A DNA stretch of 64,000 nucleotides from CATQHW01 sp965243545 (GCA_965243545.1 OZ251573.1:3286001-3350000); one strand, 5' to 3'. Positions 46,948 through 55,828 are shown, numbered from the stretch's first letter. Translations and numbers: made by a program. The notes: a model not told the origin generated them from the letters alone.

Positions 46948-47636
46948 GGCGGCGCTTCCGGGTCCGGGTTGAACCGGTAGCCGACGCCGCGCACGGTCTG
47001 CACCCAGCGGGCGCCGCGCGGGCCGAGCTTCTTGCGGATGCGCTGCACGTGCACGGTCACCGTCGACAGGTCGCCGAAGCGGTTGCCCCACACCCGGTCG
47101 TAGAGCTGCTCGGCGGTGAACACCTGCCGCGGCGCGGCGGCCAGCATGGCCAGCACCTCGAACTCCTTGCGCGCCAGGTTGAGGGGGCGGCCGTCCACGG
47201 CGGCCAGGTACGCGTCGCGGTCGATCGACAGCGGGCCGTACCGCAGGCCGGGCTCGCCCGGACCGGCCGACGCCCGCCGGCGGCGCAGGTGGGCGCGGAC
47301 GCGGGCGGTGAGCACCTTGGGTGAGAACGGCTTGGTGACGTAGTCGTCGGCGCCGCCGCCGAAGGCAAAGATGCTGTCCTCCTCGGCGTCGCGGGCGGTC
47401 AGCACCACCACCGGCAGATCGTGCCGGCGGCGCAGGTCGGCCAGCAGCTCGAACCCGTCCCGGCCGGGCAGGTTGAGGTCGAGCAGCATCAGGTCGAAGC
47501 CGGTGCGCTCGATGGCCGGCAGCGCCTGCTCGGCGGAGTCGGTCACGGTCACCTCCACCCCCTCCTTCTCCAGGTAGACGCGCAGCAGATCGCTGATGGC
47601 GCGATCATCCTCCACTACCAGCACCTTTCCCCGCAC
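46944..47636 (-). CDS. OmpR/PhoB-family response regulator
   Basis: A 230-residue DNA-binding regulator. The receiver domain has VLVVEDDRAISD (acidic pocket), LMLLDLNLPGRDGFELL with the phospho-Asp, VVLTARD and YVTKPF. The winged-helix domain follows with LTARVRAHLRRRR as linker and RKEFEVLAMLAAAP, VTVHVQRIRKKLG and VRGVGYRF. It likely controls this operon and the TolC-like proteins. GTG 47636 is chosen because the receiver begins at once; a TACACT box lies about 20 bases before it. Confidence 0.9.
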   Translation of the reverse strand: MRGKVLVVEDDRAISDLLRVYLEKEGVEVTVTDSAEQALPAIERTGFDLMLLDLNLPGRDGFELLADLRRRHDLPVVVLTARDAEEDSIFAFGGGADDYVTKPFSPKVLTARVRAHLRRRRASAGPGEPGLRYGPLSIDRDAYLAAVDGRPLNLARKEFEVLAMLAAAPRQVFTAEQLYDRVWGNRFGDLSTVTVHVQRIRKKLGPRGARWVQTVRGVGYRFNPDPEAPP

Positions 47637-47751
47637 GCCGCCGATTCCGTGCGTATCAGTGTAGCCCCGGCGATAAACCGGAGGTAAACGGGCGCTGAAA
47701 GCCGGCGGAACCGGAGCGCGGAACGGGCGGCGCCGGGCGCGGGTGGGCGGG

Positions 47752-47780
47752 CTGACAGCGGCGGCGTTCGGCGGTAGCAT
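47752..47780 (+). promoter_or_regulatory. Promoter of small membrane-protein gene
   Basis: CTGACA (47752-47757), 17-base spacer, TAGCAT (47775-47780). An ATG at 47779 falls inside the -10 box, so ATG 47806 is the likely start. Confidence 0.5.
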
Positions 47781-47805
47781 GGAGGCGAGGCAAGCTCCAA
47801 GCTCC

Positions 47806-48075
47806 ATGACCCAACCCGTGCGGACCGCCCTCCACGCCGTCTACGTACTGGCCCTGCCGGTGCTGCTGATCGGCGTCTTCGCCGGCGGCTTCGCGGCGCT
47901 GGCGGAGATTGAGGAATGGGACGGTGAACGGATGCTCACCGTGTACGGATCGCCGATCACGGCGCTGTTCGCCGGAGCCACCGCCGGCCCCGTGCTGCTG
48001 CTGGCCTACTTGGCCTACTGGCTGGTCCGCCATCTCTCCCGGCCGCGCAAGCGGCAGCAGCGGCGCCGGCGCTGA
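47806..48075 (+). CDS. Small membrane protein
   Basis: An 89-residue protein with two hydrophobic helices (VYVLALPVLLIGVFAGGFAAL and ALFAGATAGPVLLLAYLAYW, each within 21 residues) and a strongly basic tail (SRPRKRQQRRRR). No family recognised. It is divergent from the response regulator operon. Confidence 0.55.
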   Translation: MTQPVRTALHAVYVLALPVLLIGVFAGGFAALAEIEEWDGERMLTVYGSPITALFAGATAGPVLLLAYLAYWLVRHLSRPRKRQQRRRR

Positions 48076-48185
48076 GCGCGGGCCGGCGCACTGAGCGCAG
48101 GCCCGGCGGAAGCGGTCCGCCTGCTCTGATCGAAGCGCCCGGTCTACCGCGGCCGGCGCGCGGGCCTGCGGAAGCGCCAGTCTTA

Positions 48186-49364
48186 CTACGGCAGCGGGCC
48201 GGTGCGCTCGGCCGGCCACCCGTGCTTGGCGGCCTGCACGGCCAGCCATTCGCGGTAGGGCCGCGGAGCGGGGTCGGGATCGCCCAGGCCGGCCTCGCGG
48301 CGCAGGCGCAGCAGCGGATGACCGCGTTCGGTCTGCGGCAGCTCGACCGGCCGGCGGTAGGCGCCGGACTCGAAGATCGCCTGAATGATCTCCATGACGT
48401 GGCGGCCGCGGCGGCCGTCGCAGGGGTGGCTGCCGCCGGCGTCCAGCGCGGTGACGTAGTCGTCGACGTACCAGTACTCGCCGGCGCTCACCCCGTCCGG
48501 CAGCGGTTCGGGCGGCTGCCGCTCCGGCAGCGCCTGCCAGCGCGCGCGGTCCGGCAACGCCCACGGCGCCGGCTGCAGCCAGGCGCCGTCGTAGTGCCAG
48601 CGCAGCCGGCCTTCGGTGCCGGCGATCTCGAAGCCGAGCGCGGCGCGCTCGATGCCGGGGAACAGGTGCTGGTGCAGCGTGCCGGTCAGCATCCGGTCGA
48701 ACTCCAGGGTGGCGGTGATCTGCTGTCCGGCGATGGCGCCCATGCCGGACGGCGCCTGCACCACGTCGTCGGCTTCTATCGGCCGGCCGGCGGTGAGCAC
48801 GCTGGCGGTCACCCGCCGGCACGGCCCGGTCACCGTCAGCAGCGCGTTGAGCATGTGCGTGCCCATGTTCATCAGCTCGTAGCCGCCGTAGTAGCCCTTG
48901 CCGTTGACGGTGACGTGCAGGGGGACGCCGATGCGCCCCTCGGCCAACGCCTGCCGGACCGCGCCGAGCGAGCGGAGAGAGCTCCCCTGATGGTGCACGG
49001 CGATCCGCACGCCGAGTTCCTCGGCGCGCGCGAGCAGCGCGTCGGCCTGCGCCAGATCGACCGTGATCGGCTTCTCGACGTCGAGGTGGCAGGCGCGCGC
49101 GGCCAGCACGCGCATGGCCAGCGGGAAGTGCAGATCGGTCTGCACCGGCGCCATGACGATGTCCGGCTCCACGGCCGCCAGCATTGTCTCCACCTCGTCG
49201 AAGCGGTCGGCCACGCCGAGCTCATCCCCCAGGGCGTCGAGCCGCGCGCGGTCCAGGTCGCAGAGGCCCACCACCTCCGTGCGCGGGTGGCAGCGGTACG
49301 CGCGCGAGGCGTGCGCCCCGCGGTTGCCGCAGCCGAGCAGCGCCGCGCGCCAAGTCCGGGCCAT
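48186..49364 (-). CDS. Gfo/Idh/MocA family oxidoreductase
   Basis: A 392-residue oxidoreductase, longer than its two relatives in the window. N-terminal AALLGCGNRGAHASRAY is the dinucleotide motif and HLDVEKPITVD gives Glu-Lys-Pro. The C-terminal domain has YYGGYELMNMGTHMLNALL. The end (DPAPRPYREWLAVQAAKHGW) is an added tail. ATG 49364 lies eight bases after CAGGAT with TTGACC 17 bases further up. Substrate unknown. Confidence 0.85.
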   Translation of the reverse strand: MARTWRAALLGCGNRGAHASRAYRCHPRTEVVGLCDLDRARLDALGDELGVADRFDEVETMLAAVEPDIVMAPVQTDLHFPLAMRVLAARACHLDVEKPITVDLAQADALLARAEELGVRIAVHHQGSSLRSLGAVRQALAEGRIGVPLHVTVNGKGYYGGYELMNMGTHMLNALLTVTGPCRRVTASVLTAGRPIEADDVVQAPSGMGAIAGQQITATLEFDRMLTGTLHQHLFPGIERAALGFEIAGTEGRLRWHYDGAWLQPAPWALPDRARWQALPERQPPEPLPDGVSAGEYWYVDDYVTALDAGGSHPCDGRRGRHVMEIIQAIFESGAYRRPVELPQTERGHPLLRLRREAGLGDPDPAPRPYREWLAVQAAKHGWPAERTGPLP

Positions 49365-49372
49365 GCGCACCG

Positions 49373-49401
49373 ATCCTGGCCGCCCGCCGCCGGCTGGTCA
49401 A
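49373..49401 (-). promoter_or_regulatory. Promoter for leaderless oxidoreductase gene
   Basis: On the minus strand, TTGACC (49401-49396), 17-base spacer, CAGGAT (49378-49373), then eight bases to ATG 49364. Confidence 0.45.
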
Positions 49402-49458
49402 CCGCAGGGCCGCATCCGTCTTCTCTTGCACGGCGGCGACCGGGTAGGCTGGCGGGAC

Positions 49459-50892
49459 ATGGGTAGCCCGGACGCGCAGCCGGCGGTCGAGCCGAGTTTC
49501 AACCAGGGGCTGTCGATGTCGGTCGACCGGGCGTTGCGGCACCTCGATCTGCCGCCGGGGCTAGCGGAGCAGATCAAGGCGTGCGACTCGGTGCTGCAGC
49601 TCCACTTTCCGGTGCGGCTGGACGACGGCGTGTACCACATCTTTCGCGGCTGGCGCGCCACGCACAGCTCACATCTGCTGCCGGCCAAGGGCGGCATTCG
49701 CTACGCGGTGTGCGTCGACCAGGACGAGGTGGAGGCGCTGGCGGCGCTGATGACCTACAAGTGCGCGCTGGTCGACGTGCCGTTCGGCGGCTCCAAGGGC
49801 GGCGTGCGGATGGAGCCGGCCCAGCACTCCGAGCGGGAGCTGGAAGCGATCACGCGCCGGTTCGCCCGCGAGCTGGTGGCGCGAGGCTACCTGAGCCCAG
49901 GCGGCAACGTGCCGGCGCCCGACATGGGCACCGGCGCCCGCGAGATGGGCTGGATCGCCGACGTCTACCGGACCCTGCACCCGGAGGAGATCAACGCGCT
50001 GGCGTGCGTGACCGGCAAGCCGGTCACCTCCGGCGGCATCCCCGGCCGCATCGAGGCGACCGGACGCGGAGCGCAGTTCGCGTTGCGCGAGCTGTTCCGC
50101 CGCCCGGAGGACATGGCGCTGGCCGGCCTGGACGGCGGCCTGGCCGGCAAGCGGATCGTCGTCCAAGGGCTGGGCAACGTCGGCTACCACCTGGCCAAGT
50201 ACCTGTCCGAGGAGGACGGCGCGCTGATCGTCGGCGTGATGACGCGCGAGGGAGTGGTGCTGGACGACGGCGGCATCGCGGTCGCCGCGTTGCGCGACCA
50301 TCTGGACCGCAACGGCGGCGTCGACGGGTATCCGGGCGGCAGGACGGACGTCACGGCCGACCAGTTTCTGGCCACCCCGTGCGACCTGCTGATCCCGGCC
50401 GCGATCGAGGGGCAGATACATCGCGGCAACGCCGCCTCCATCCGGACCAAGCTGGTGGTGGAGGCGGCCAACGGCCCGGTCACCTTCGGCGGAGACGCGA
50501 TCCTGCGGCAGCGCGGCATCCCGGTGCTGCCGGACCTGTACGTCAACGCGGGCGGGGTGACCGTCTCCTACTTCGAGTGGATCAAGAACCTGTCACACAT
50601 CCGCTTCGGCCGGCTGGACCGGCGCCTGGACGAGGGGCGTGGCGAGCGCATCGTCAGCGCCATGGAGCAGTTGACCGGCCGCTCCGCGGACGCGGCGTTG
50701 CGCGCCGAGCTGGTCACCGGCGCCGACGAGCTGGCGCTGGTCCGCTCCGGCCTGGACGACACCATGCGGCAGGCGTATGACGAGATCAGCGAGACGTTCC
50801 ATCGGCACGACCGGATCGACGACTACCGCACCGCCGCCTTCGTGGTCGCCCTGCGCAATATCGCCAACACCTACCTCGACCTCGGCGTGTAG
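49459..50892 (+). CDS. Glu/Leu/Phe/Val dehydrogenase family
   Basis: A 477-residue amino-acid dehydrogenase, most like glutamate dehydrogenase. GGWR-type substrate motif and PAKGGIRYAVCVDQDEVEAL, then MTYKCALVDVPFGGSKGGV with the catalytic Lys; NAD(P)-binding domain at VVQGLGNVGYHLAKYL; PAAIEGQIH and NAGGVTVSYFEW are also conserved. The C-terminal region is about 50 residues longer than in typical GDH. It interconverts glutamate and 2-oxoglutarate or a related pair. ATG 49459 follows TAGGCT by eight bases. Confidence 0.88.
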   Translation: MGSPDAQPAVEPSFNQGLSMSVDRALRHLDLPPGLAEQIKACDSVLQLHFPVRLDDGVYHIFRGWRATHSSHLLPAKGGIRYAVCVDQDEVEALAALMTYKCALVDVPFGGSKGGVRMEPAQHSERELEAITRRFARELVARGYLSPGGNVPAPDMGTGAREMGWIADVYRTLHPEEINALACVTGKPVTSGGIPGRIEATGRGAQFALRELFRRPEDMALAGLDGGLAGKRIVVQGLGNVGYHLAKYLSEEDGALIVGVMTREGVVLDDGGIAVAALRDHLDRNGGVDGYPGGRTDVTADQFLATPCDLLIPAAIEGQIHRGNAASIRTKLVVEAANGPVTFGGDAILRQRGIPVLPDLYVNAGGVTVSYFEWIKNLSHIRFGRLDRRLDEGRGERIVSAMEQLTGRSADAALRAELVTGADELALVRSGLDDTMRQAYDEISETFHRHDRIDDYRTAAFVVALRNIANTYLDLGV

Positions 50893-51132
50893 TTACAGGA
50901 AGCGGCGCAGGCCGGCCAGGGTCTCGCGGGTCGACTCCGGGCCGGTGTCGCCCGGCTTGCGCCAGTGGGTTTCGACGCTCACCACGCCGGCGTAGCCGTC
51001 GCTGCGGAGCGCGGCGATCTGGCCGGCGTAGTCGACGGCGCCGCTGCCGATCGGCGCCCAGCGCGTCAGGCCGGTGGCGTCATCGACCACCTCCGCGTCC
51101 TTTACGTGCACGTGGAGCAGGTACGGGAGCAC
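50893..51132 (-). CDS. Sugar phosphate isomerase/epimerase, C-terminal part (frameshifted)
   Basis: The last 79 codons of the isomerase, in a different frame from the rest: LPYLLHVHVKDAEVVDD is the conserved metal-binding strand (HVKD) of AP-endonuclease-2/TIM-barrel epimerases, followed by GSGAVDYAGQIAALRSDGY and SVETHW. It follows directly from the N-terminal part if one G is added to the GGG at 51154-51156. Confidence 0.65.
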   Translation of the reverse strand: MLPYLLHVHVKDAEVVDDATGLTRWAPIGSGAVDYAGQIAALRSDGYAGVVSVETHWRKPGDTGPESTRETLAGLRRFL

Positions 51133-51773
51133 GGCGCGGTAGCCGTCCGGGTAGGGCCGCCGGAGACGAAGTCGTTGCCGGGGTCCCAGATGGCGCGCAG
51201 GCGCGGGTGGCCGGCGGCGGCCAGGATGCGGGCCGCGTTGCGCCCGGAGTTGCCCCAGCAGGAGCGCACGTTCTCCAGACCGAGCGTGACCTGATGCTCC
51301 TCGGCGATGGCGGCGGCGGCGCGCAGGCCGGCGGCGATCTTGGGCAGCAAGGCGTCCGGGATGGCGCCGCCGCCCGGCTCGCGCGGGGAGGGGTTGCCGG
51401 CGCCGGTCAGGTAGCCGCGCCGGAACGAGAAGACGCGCACGATGCCGGCCCCCAGCTCGCCGGCCGCGCGGCAGCTCCGCCGCACCTGCTCCAGGTGCTC
51501 GACCACCGCCGGGTGGCCGGTCACCTCCGCCGCCGGCACGTCGTCCAGCTCGATCGCCTTGAAGGCGGGCGGATCGACCGCCACCACCTGCAGCCCCTCG
51601 CCGGCGATCATCCGCCGGAGCTCGGCGACCTCGGCATCCGCCATCTCGTGGACGCCGCGCCCGCCGACCCGGTTGAGCTCGACGTGCGAAAAGCCCATCT
51701 CCCGCGCCGCCGGCAGGGCCAGCGCAGGATCGTCTGCGATCTCGTCCGTAACGACGCCGAGGGAGAAACTCAT
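51102..51773 (-). CDS. Sugar phosphate isomerase/epimerase, N-terminal part (frameshifted)
   Basis: TIM-barrel isomerase of the xylose-isomerase-like family: SLGVVTDEIADDPALAL at the N-terminus, FSHVELNRVGGRGV, GLENVRSCWGNSG with the metal Glu, and IWDPGNDFVSGG. After SGG the frame runs on as PTRTATAPCSRT, while a base-shifted reading gives PYPDGYRAVLPYLL and the expected C-terminus. One missing base near 51154 splits the gene, so the product would lack its last metal ligands unless this is a sequencing error. Confidence 0.75.
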   Translation of the reverse strand: MSFSLGVVTDEIADDPALALPAAREMGFSHVELNRVGGRGVHEMADAEVAELRRMIAGEGLQVVAVDPPAFKAIELDDVPAAEVTGHPAVVEHLEQVRRSCRAAGELGAGIVRVFSFRRGYLTGAGNPSPREPGGGAIPDALLPKIAAGLRAAAAIAEEHQVTLGLENVRSCWGNSGRNAARILAAAGHPRLRAIWDPGNDFVSGGPTRTATAPCSRTCSTCT

Positions 51774-51872
51774 GCCGGCAGCGTACACTATCTTGCCGGC
51801 GGGTGTGGGCCGGCTGTGGGCCGACTGAAGCGCGGCTGACGGCGTAGCATTGTCTATTGCGAGAGGTATGAT

Positions 51873-52222
51873 GTGAGTGAGGTACGCATGGCGCTCAACG
51901 ACACCGATCTGCAGCGAATCGGCGACTACGTGAAGGTCAACATGTACGGCTGGCTCCTGGAGGGAGCCCGAACGTCGCTGCCGTGCCGCAGATACTCGAA
52001 CGCCTTGAGCGGATCGAGCAGGAACTGGTCGTTCAGCGGCACGAGCTCAAGGCGCAACGCGAGTTGATGGAGGCGCGTTTCACGGCCGTAGACAAGCGGT
52101 TCGAGGACATGAACGAGCGGTTCGGAGACATGAACAAGCGCTTCACCGGGATGCAATGGATGGTCGGCGGCGGCTTCACACTGCTCGGCGCCGCTATGAC
52201 GGCCTTCAAGTTCCTGGTCTGA
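51873..52222 (+). pseudogene. Tail-anchored coiled-coil protein, frameshifted copy
   Basis: First of two direct copies of a small gene (intact copy at 54986). It starts identically (MSEVRMALNDTDLQRIGDYV) but one C is missing near 51967 (CCC versus CCCC), so the frame shifts after LLEGA. The rest is recovered from an internal start at 51983 (PQILERLERIEQ... to FKFLV). It has one fewer RFEDMNK unit than the intact copy. Confidence 0.75.
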
Positions 52223-52315
52223 CCGGCTGACGGCTGGCGCCGCGGTGACGGACAGCGGCGGTAGCGCGGGAGCGCGTTCCCTGTTAGCCTTGCGAAACAG
52301 GAACTGGCTCCCGTT

Positions 52316-53476
52316 ATGCCTGCCACCGCCCGAGTGCTCGACATCGATCTGCCGCCGCGCCAGTCCGCGTTTCTGTGGGGCGCGCGCAAGACCGGCAAGT
52401 CGACCTACCTGCAGCAGCGGTTCCCGGACAGCATCCGCTTCGACCTGCTCGACTCCGACCTGGCCATCGACCTGCTCCGCCGGCCGGCGCTGCTGCGGGA
52501 GCGGCTGCTGAGCCAGCCCGCGCGCCGGCTGGACGAGCCGGTGATCATCGACGAGGTGCAGAAGGCGCCGGAGGTGCTGGACGAGGTGCACCGGCTGATC
52601 GAGGAGCGCGGCCTGCGGTTCATCCTGTGCGGTTCGAGCGCGCGCAAGCTCAAGCGCGGCCGCGCCAACCTGCTCGGCGGGCGGGCGTGGCGGTACGAGA
52701 TGTTCCCGTTCGTCAGCGCGGAGCTGGGGAGCGCGGACCTGCTGCGGGTGTTGAACCGGGGCCTGATCCCGTCCCACTACCTGTCCCCCGGCTACCGGAA
52801 GTCTCTCGCCGCATACGTCCGCGACTACCTGTCGGAGGAGGTCTTCGCCGAGGGCCTGACGCGCAACGTGGCCGCCTTCGCGCGCTTCTTCGACGCCGTG
52901 GGCTACTCGCACGGCCAGCTCACCAACTACGCGAACATCGCGCGCGACTGCGGCGTGGACGCCAAGACGGTGCGCGAGTATTACCAGATTCTGTGCGACA
53001 CGCTGCTGGGGAGGATGGTGCTGCCGTACCGCCGGCGGCAGGACCGGCGCGTGCTGTCGCGCACCCCCAAGTTCTATCTGTTCGACGTCGGCGTGGCCGG
53101 CGCCCTGGCCAGGCGGCGCATCGCCGAACCGCGCGGCGAGCAGTTCGGCCACGCCCTGGAGCACTTCATCCTGATGGAGCTGGCCGCGCATGCCTCGTAC
53201 CGCGACCTGCACTACGACGTCCACTATTGGCGCACCCGCTCCGGGCTGGAGGTCGACTTCATCCTGGGCGCCGGCGAGGTTGCGGTCGAGGTGAAGGGTT
53301 CGGCGCACGTCCGCGACCGGGAGCTGCGTCCATTGCGCGCCTTCATGGAGGAGCACCGCCCGCGCGCCGCGTTGGTGGTGAGCGCCGAGCCGGCCGAGCG
53401 CGTCGTCGGCGGCATCCGCATCATGCCGTGGGAGCGCTTCCTGCGCGCCCTCTGGGCCGGCGACGTCATCGCCTGA
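52316..53476 (+). CDS. DUF4143-type AAA ATPase with nuclease-like C-terminus
   Basis: A 386-residue ATPase of the AAA_14/DUF4143 family. Walker A is WGARKTGKST near residue 22 and Walker B is VIIDEVQKAPEVL near residue 78; ILCGSSARKLKRG is the sensor-1 region. DUF4143 covers the C-terminal half, ending in a PD-(D/E)XK-like core (GLEVDFILGAGEVAVEVKG). Such genes are common in accessory regions and their function is unproven. The 3' end occurs again in broken form at 55384 and 55636, and a different relative is truncated at 32957, so this family has been mobile or duplicated here. Confidence 0.8.
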   Translation: MPATARVLDIDLPPRQSAFLWGARKTGKSTYLQQRFPDSIRFDLLDSDLAIDLLRRPALLRERLLSQPARRLDEPVIIDEVQKAPEVLDEVHRLIEERGLRFILCGSSARKLKRGRANLLGGRAWRYEMFPFVSAELGSADLLRVLNRGLIPSHYLSPGYRKSLAAYVRDYLSEEVFAEGLTRNVAAFARFFDAVGYSHGQLTNYANIARDCGVDAKTVREYYQILCDTLLGRMVLPYRRRQDRRVLSRTPKFYLFDVGVAGALARRRIAEPRGEQFGHALEHFILMELAAHASYRDLHYDVHYWRTRSGLEVDFILGAGEVAVEVKGSAHVRDRELRPLRAFMEEHRPRAALVVSAEPAERVVGGIRIMPWERFLRALWAGDVIA

Positions 53477-53554
53477 CCGCAGGAAGCCTGAACCGGGTGG
53501 CGCGGCGCGCGGGGCCCGAAGGCCGCTCAGCAACAACGTCATAATGACCAGAGG

Positions 53555-54952
53555 ATGAGGCGCGCGGCGGACCGGAGCGCCCCGGAAACCCCGGAGGCGC
53601 GGGTGGCGCAGTGGCGGGCGCACCTGCTGCGCCGCGCGGCGGTCGACGGCGCCGACGCGGAGGCGTTGGAGCGCCACCTGCGCGAGCAGGTTGCCGCACT
53701 GCGGGGCGCGGGCCTGGCGGTGGATGAAGCCTTTCTGATCGCGGTCAAGCGGCTCGGCAACCTCGACGCGGTATGGCGCGAGTTCGCGCGCGTCCACGCC
53801 GAGCCGTTGTGGAAGCAGTTGGCCTCCGAACCGGCCGAGGCGGGCGCCGGCGCGTGCGCCGGGGCGGGCGCCCGCCGCGTCGAGACCGCGGTGGTAATCG
53901 GGCTGGCGCTGACCGCGGCGGCGGCGATCAAGGTCCCGGAGCTGTTCGGCCAGCCGTTCGGCAGCGCCGGCGGCATGGGGTTCTACGCCCGTAACGCCGC
54001 CTTGTTCGTGCTGCCCTTGCTGACCGGTTACTTCCTCTGGAAGCGGGGCTGGAACCGCGTCCGCGGCGCGTGGCTGGCCGGGGCGTTCGCCGCCGGCGCC
54101 GTGCTCGCCAACGTCTTCCCGTTCGCGCCCCAGGGAATGACCGAGCTCCTGGCCGCGCTGCATCTGCCGATCGCGTTGTGGCTGGCCGTAGGCATAGCCT
54201 ACGCGGGCGGTCGTTGGAGCACCGCCGCCGGGCGCATGGACTTCGTGCGCTTTTCCGGCGAGTTCGCCATCTACTACGTGCTGTTCGCGCTCGGCGGAGG
54301 CGCGCTGGCGCTCTTCATCGAGCTCATGTTCGGCGCCATCGGCGTGCAGGCGGCGCGACTGCTGCAGACGTGGCTGCTGCCGTGCGGAGCGCTGAGCGCG
54401 GTGATGGTGGGCGCCGCCCTGGCGGAGCGGAAGAAGAGCGTGATCGAGAACCTGGCGCCGGTGCTCACGCGCGTGTTTACGCCGCTGTTCGCGGCCGTGC
54501 TGCTGGCGTTTCTGGTGGCCATGGTGTGGACCGGCCGCGGCATCGACGTCGATCGGGACGTGCTGATCGGACTCGATCTGCTGCTGGCGGTGGTCGTCTG
54601 CCTGCTGCTCTACGCGGTGTCGGCGCGCGACCCGCAGGCGCCGCCCGGCGCGTTCGACGCGCTGCAGCTGCTGCTGGTGGCGTTGGCGCTGGCGGTCGAC
54701 GCGATGGCCCTGGCGGCGATCGCGGCGCGCATCTCCGAGTTCGGCTTCAGCGCCAACAAGGTCGCGGCGCTGGGCGAGAATCTCATCTTGCTGATCAATC
54801 TGGCCGGCTCGGCCTGGCTGTACGCGCGGTTCCTGCGCGGCGCCGGCACGGTGGCCGCCCTGGAGCGCTGGCAGACCGCCTACCTGCCGGTGTACGCGGT
54901 GTGGGCCGGCCTGGTCGTGGCCGTGTTCCCGCCCCTGTTCGGCTACCGCTGA
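53555..54952 (+). CDS. Multi-helix membrane protein with permease-prefix-like N-terminus
   Basis: A 465-residue protein. Residues 15-80 form a helical, soluble domain (RVAQWRAHLLRRAAVDGADA...FLIAVKRLGNLDAVWREFAR) like the permease prefix domain found before some transporters. About ten hydrophobic helices follow, as in DUF4153-type proteins. CATAAT (53540-53545) ends nine bases before the ATG. The PadR-type regulator that often precedes such genes is absent. Function unknown. Confidence 0.7.
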   Translation: MRRAADRSAPETPEARVAQWRAHLLRRAAVDGADAEALERHLREQVAALRGAGLAVDEAFLIAVKRLGNLDAVWREFARVHAEPLWKQLASEPAEAGAGACAGAGARRVETAVVIGLALTAAAAIKVPELFGQPFGSAGGMGFYARNAALFVLPLLTGYFLWKRGWNRVRGAWLAGAFAAGAVLANVFPFAPQGMTELLAALHLPIALWLAVGIAYAGGRWSTAAGRMDFVRFSGEFAIYYVLFALGGGALALFIELMFGAIGVQAARLLQTWLLPCGALSAVMVGAALAERKKSVIENLAPVLTRVFTPLFAAVLLAFLVAMVWTGRGIDVDRDVLIGLDLLLAVVVCLLLYAVSARDPQAPPGAFDALQLLLVALALAVDAMALAAIAARISEFGFSANKVAALGENLILLINLAGSAWLYARFLRGAGTVAALERWQTAYLPVYAVWAGLVVAVFPPLFGYR

Positions 54953-54985
54953 CGGCATTGCGTTGTCTATTGCGAGAGGTATGAT

Positions 54986-55378
54986 GTGAGCGAGGTACGC
55001 ATGGCGCTCAACGACACCGATCTGCAGCGAATCGGCGACTACGTGAAGGTCAACATGTACGGCTGGCTCCTGGAGGTAGCCCCGCACGTCGTTGCCGTGC
55101 CGCAGATCCTCGAACGCCTTGAGCGGATTGAGCAGAGGCTCGCCGCCCACCAAGATGAGCTGATCGCACAGCGCCACGAGCTCAAGGCGCAACGCGAGTT
55201 GATGGAGGCGCGCTTCACGGCCGTAGACAAGCGGTTCGAGGACATGAACAAGCGCTTCGAGGACATGAACGAGCGGTTCGGAGACATGAACAAGCGCTTC
55301 ACCGGGATGCAGTGGATGGTCGGCGGCGGCTTCACACTGCTCGGCGTCACCATGACGGTCTTCAAGTTCCTGGTCTGA
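54986..55378 (+). CDS. Tail-anchored coiled-coil protein, intact copy
   Basis: A 130-residue protein. The middle is coiled coil (ILERLERIEQRLAAHQDELI) leading into near-perfect heptads RFEDMNK/RFEDMNE/RFGDMNK, and a single C-terminal helix (GGGFTLLGVTMTVFKFLV) anchors it in the membrane. Upstream bases and most of the gene match the broken copy at 51873, in the same orientation, with 3 kb between. Starts GTG 54986 or ATG 55001. Function unknown; short hemolysin-XhlA-like or DUF1640-like proteins have similar layout. Confidence 0.65.
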   Translation: MSEVRMALNDTDLQRIGDYVKVNMYGWLLEVAPHVVAVPQILERLERIEQRLAAHQDELIAQRHELKAQRELMEARFTAVDKRFEDMNKRFEDMNERFGDMNKRFTGMQWMVGGGFTLLGVTMTVFKFLV

Positions 55379-55383
55379 CCCTC

Positions 55384-55470
55384 CGGGCCGGCGGCGTCAT
55401 CGCCTGACCGTGAACCGGAGGGCGCAGTGCGCGTTGCCCCGAAGGCCGCTCAGCAACGTCATGAGAACCA
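55384..55470 (+). repeat. Copy of the DUF4143 gene 3' end and downstream DNA
   Basis: GGGCCGGCGGCGTCATCGCC and the following GAAGGCCGCTCAGCAACGTC match 53455-53553, the 3' end and downstream flank of the intact ATPase gene. Confidence 0.7.
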
Positions 55471-55635
55471 GTTTCGCCCGCACGTACCAAGGAGAACCTC
55501 GCCGGAGGAGACGTGGCCGGTCCGCGGCGGGCAGCGCTGTAGCCACGGACTCCACGATGTCAAGGATACGCGGTGGCGGCCACACCCGCCACGACGCCGG
55601 CTGGGTCCTGCGCATGTGGCAAGACCAGATTCTGT

Positions 55636-55828
55636 TTCATCCCGGGGAAGGCGAAGTCGCGGTCGAGGTGAAGGGTCGGCGCAGGTCCGCGACCGGAAGA
55701 TGCGCCCGTTGCGCGCCTTCACGGAGAAGCACGCCCGCGCGTCGCGCTGGTGGTGGAGCACCGGCCGAGCGTGGTCGGCGGCATCCGCATCATGCCGTGC
55801 CCTCCGGGCCGGCGGCATCATCGCCTGA
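55636..55828 (+). pseudogene. Decayed 3' end of a DUF4143 ATPase gene
   Basis: GGCGAAGTCGCGGTCGAGGT and the next 190 bases align with the C-terminal part of the 52316 gene (GEVAVEVKG, VRDR, PLRAF, VVGGIRIMP, then the stop), but with several indels that break the frame and a deletion of about 25 bases before the final codons. Confidence 0.75.

Noticed and set aside
51926..55192. 1088-codon minus-strand open frame across the ATPase/membrane gene region
   Set aside because: Shadow frame; no signal, domain or start context, while the plus strand carries recognisable proteins.
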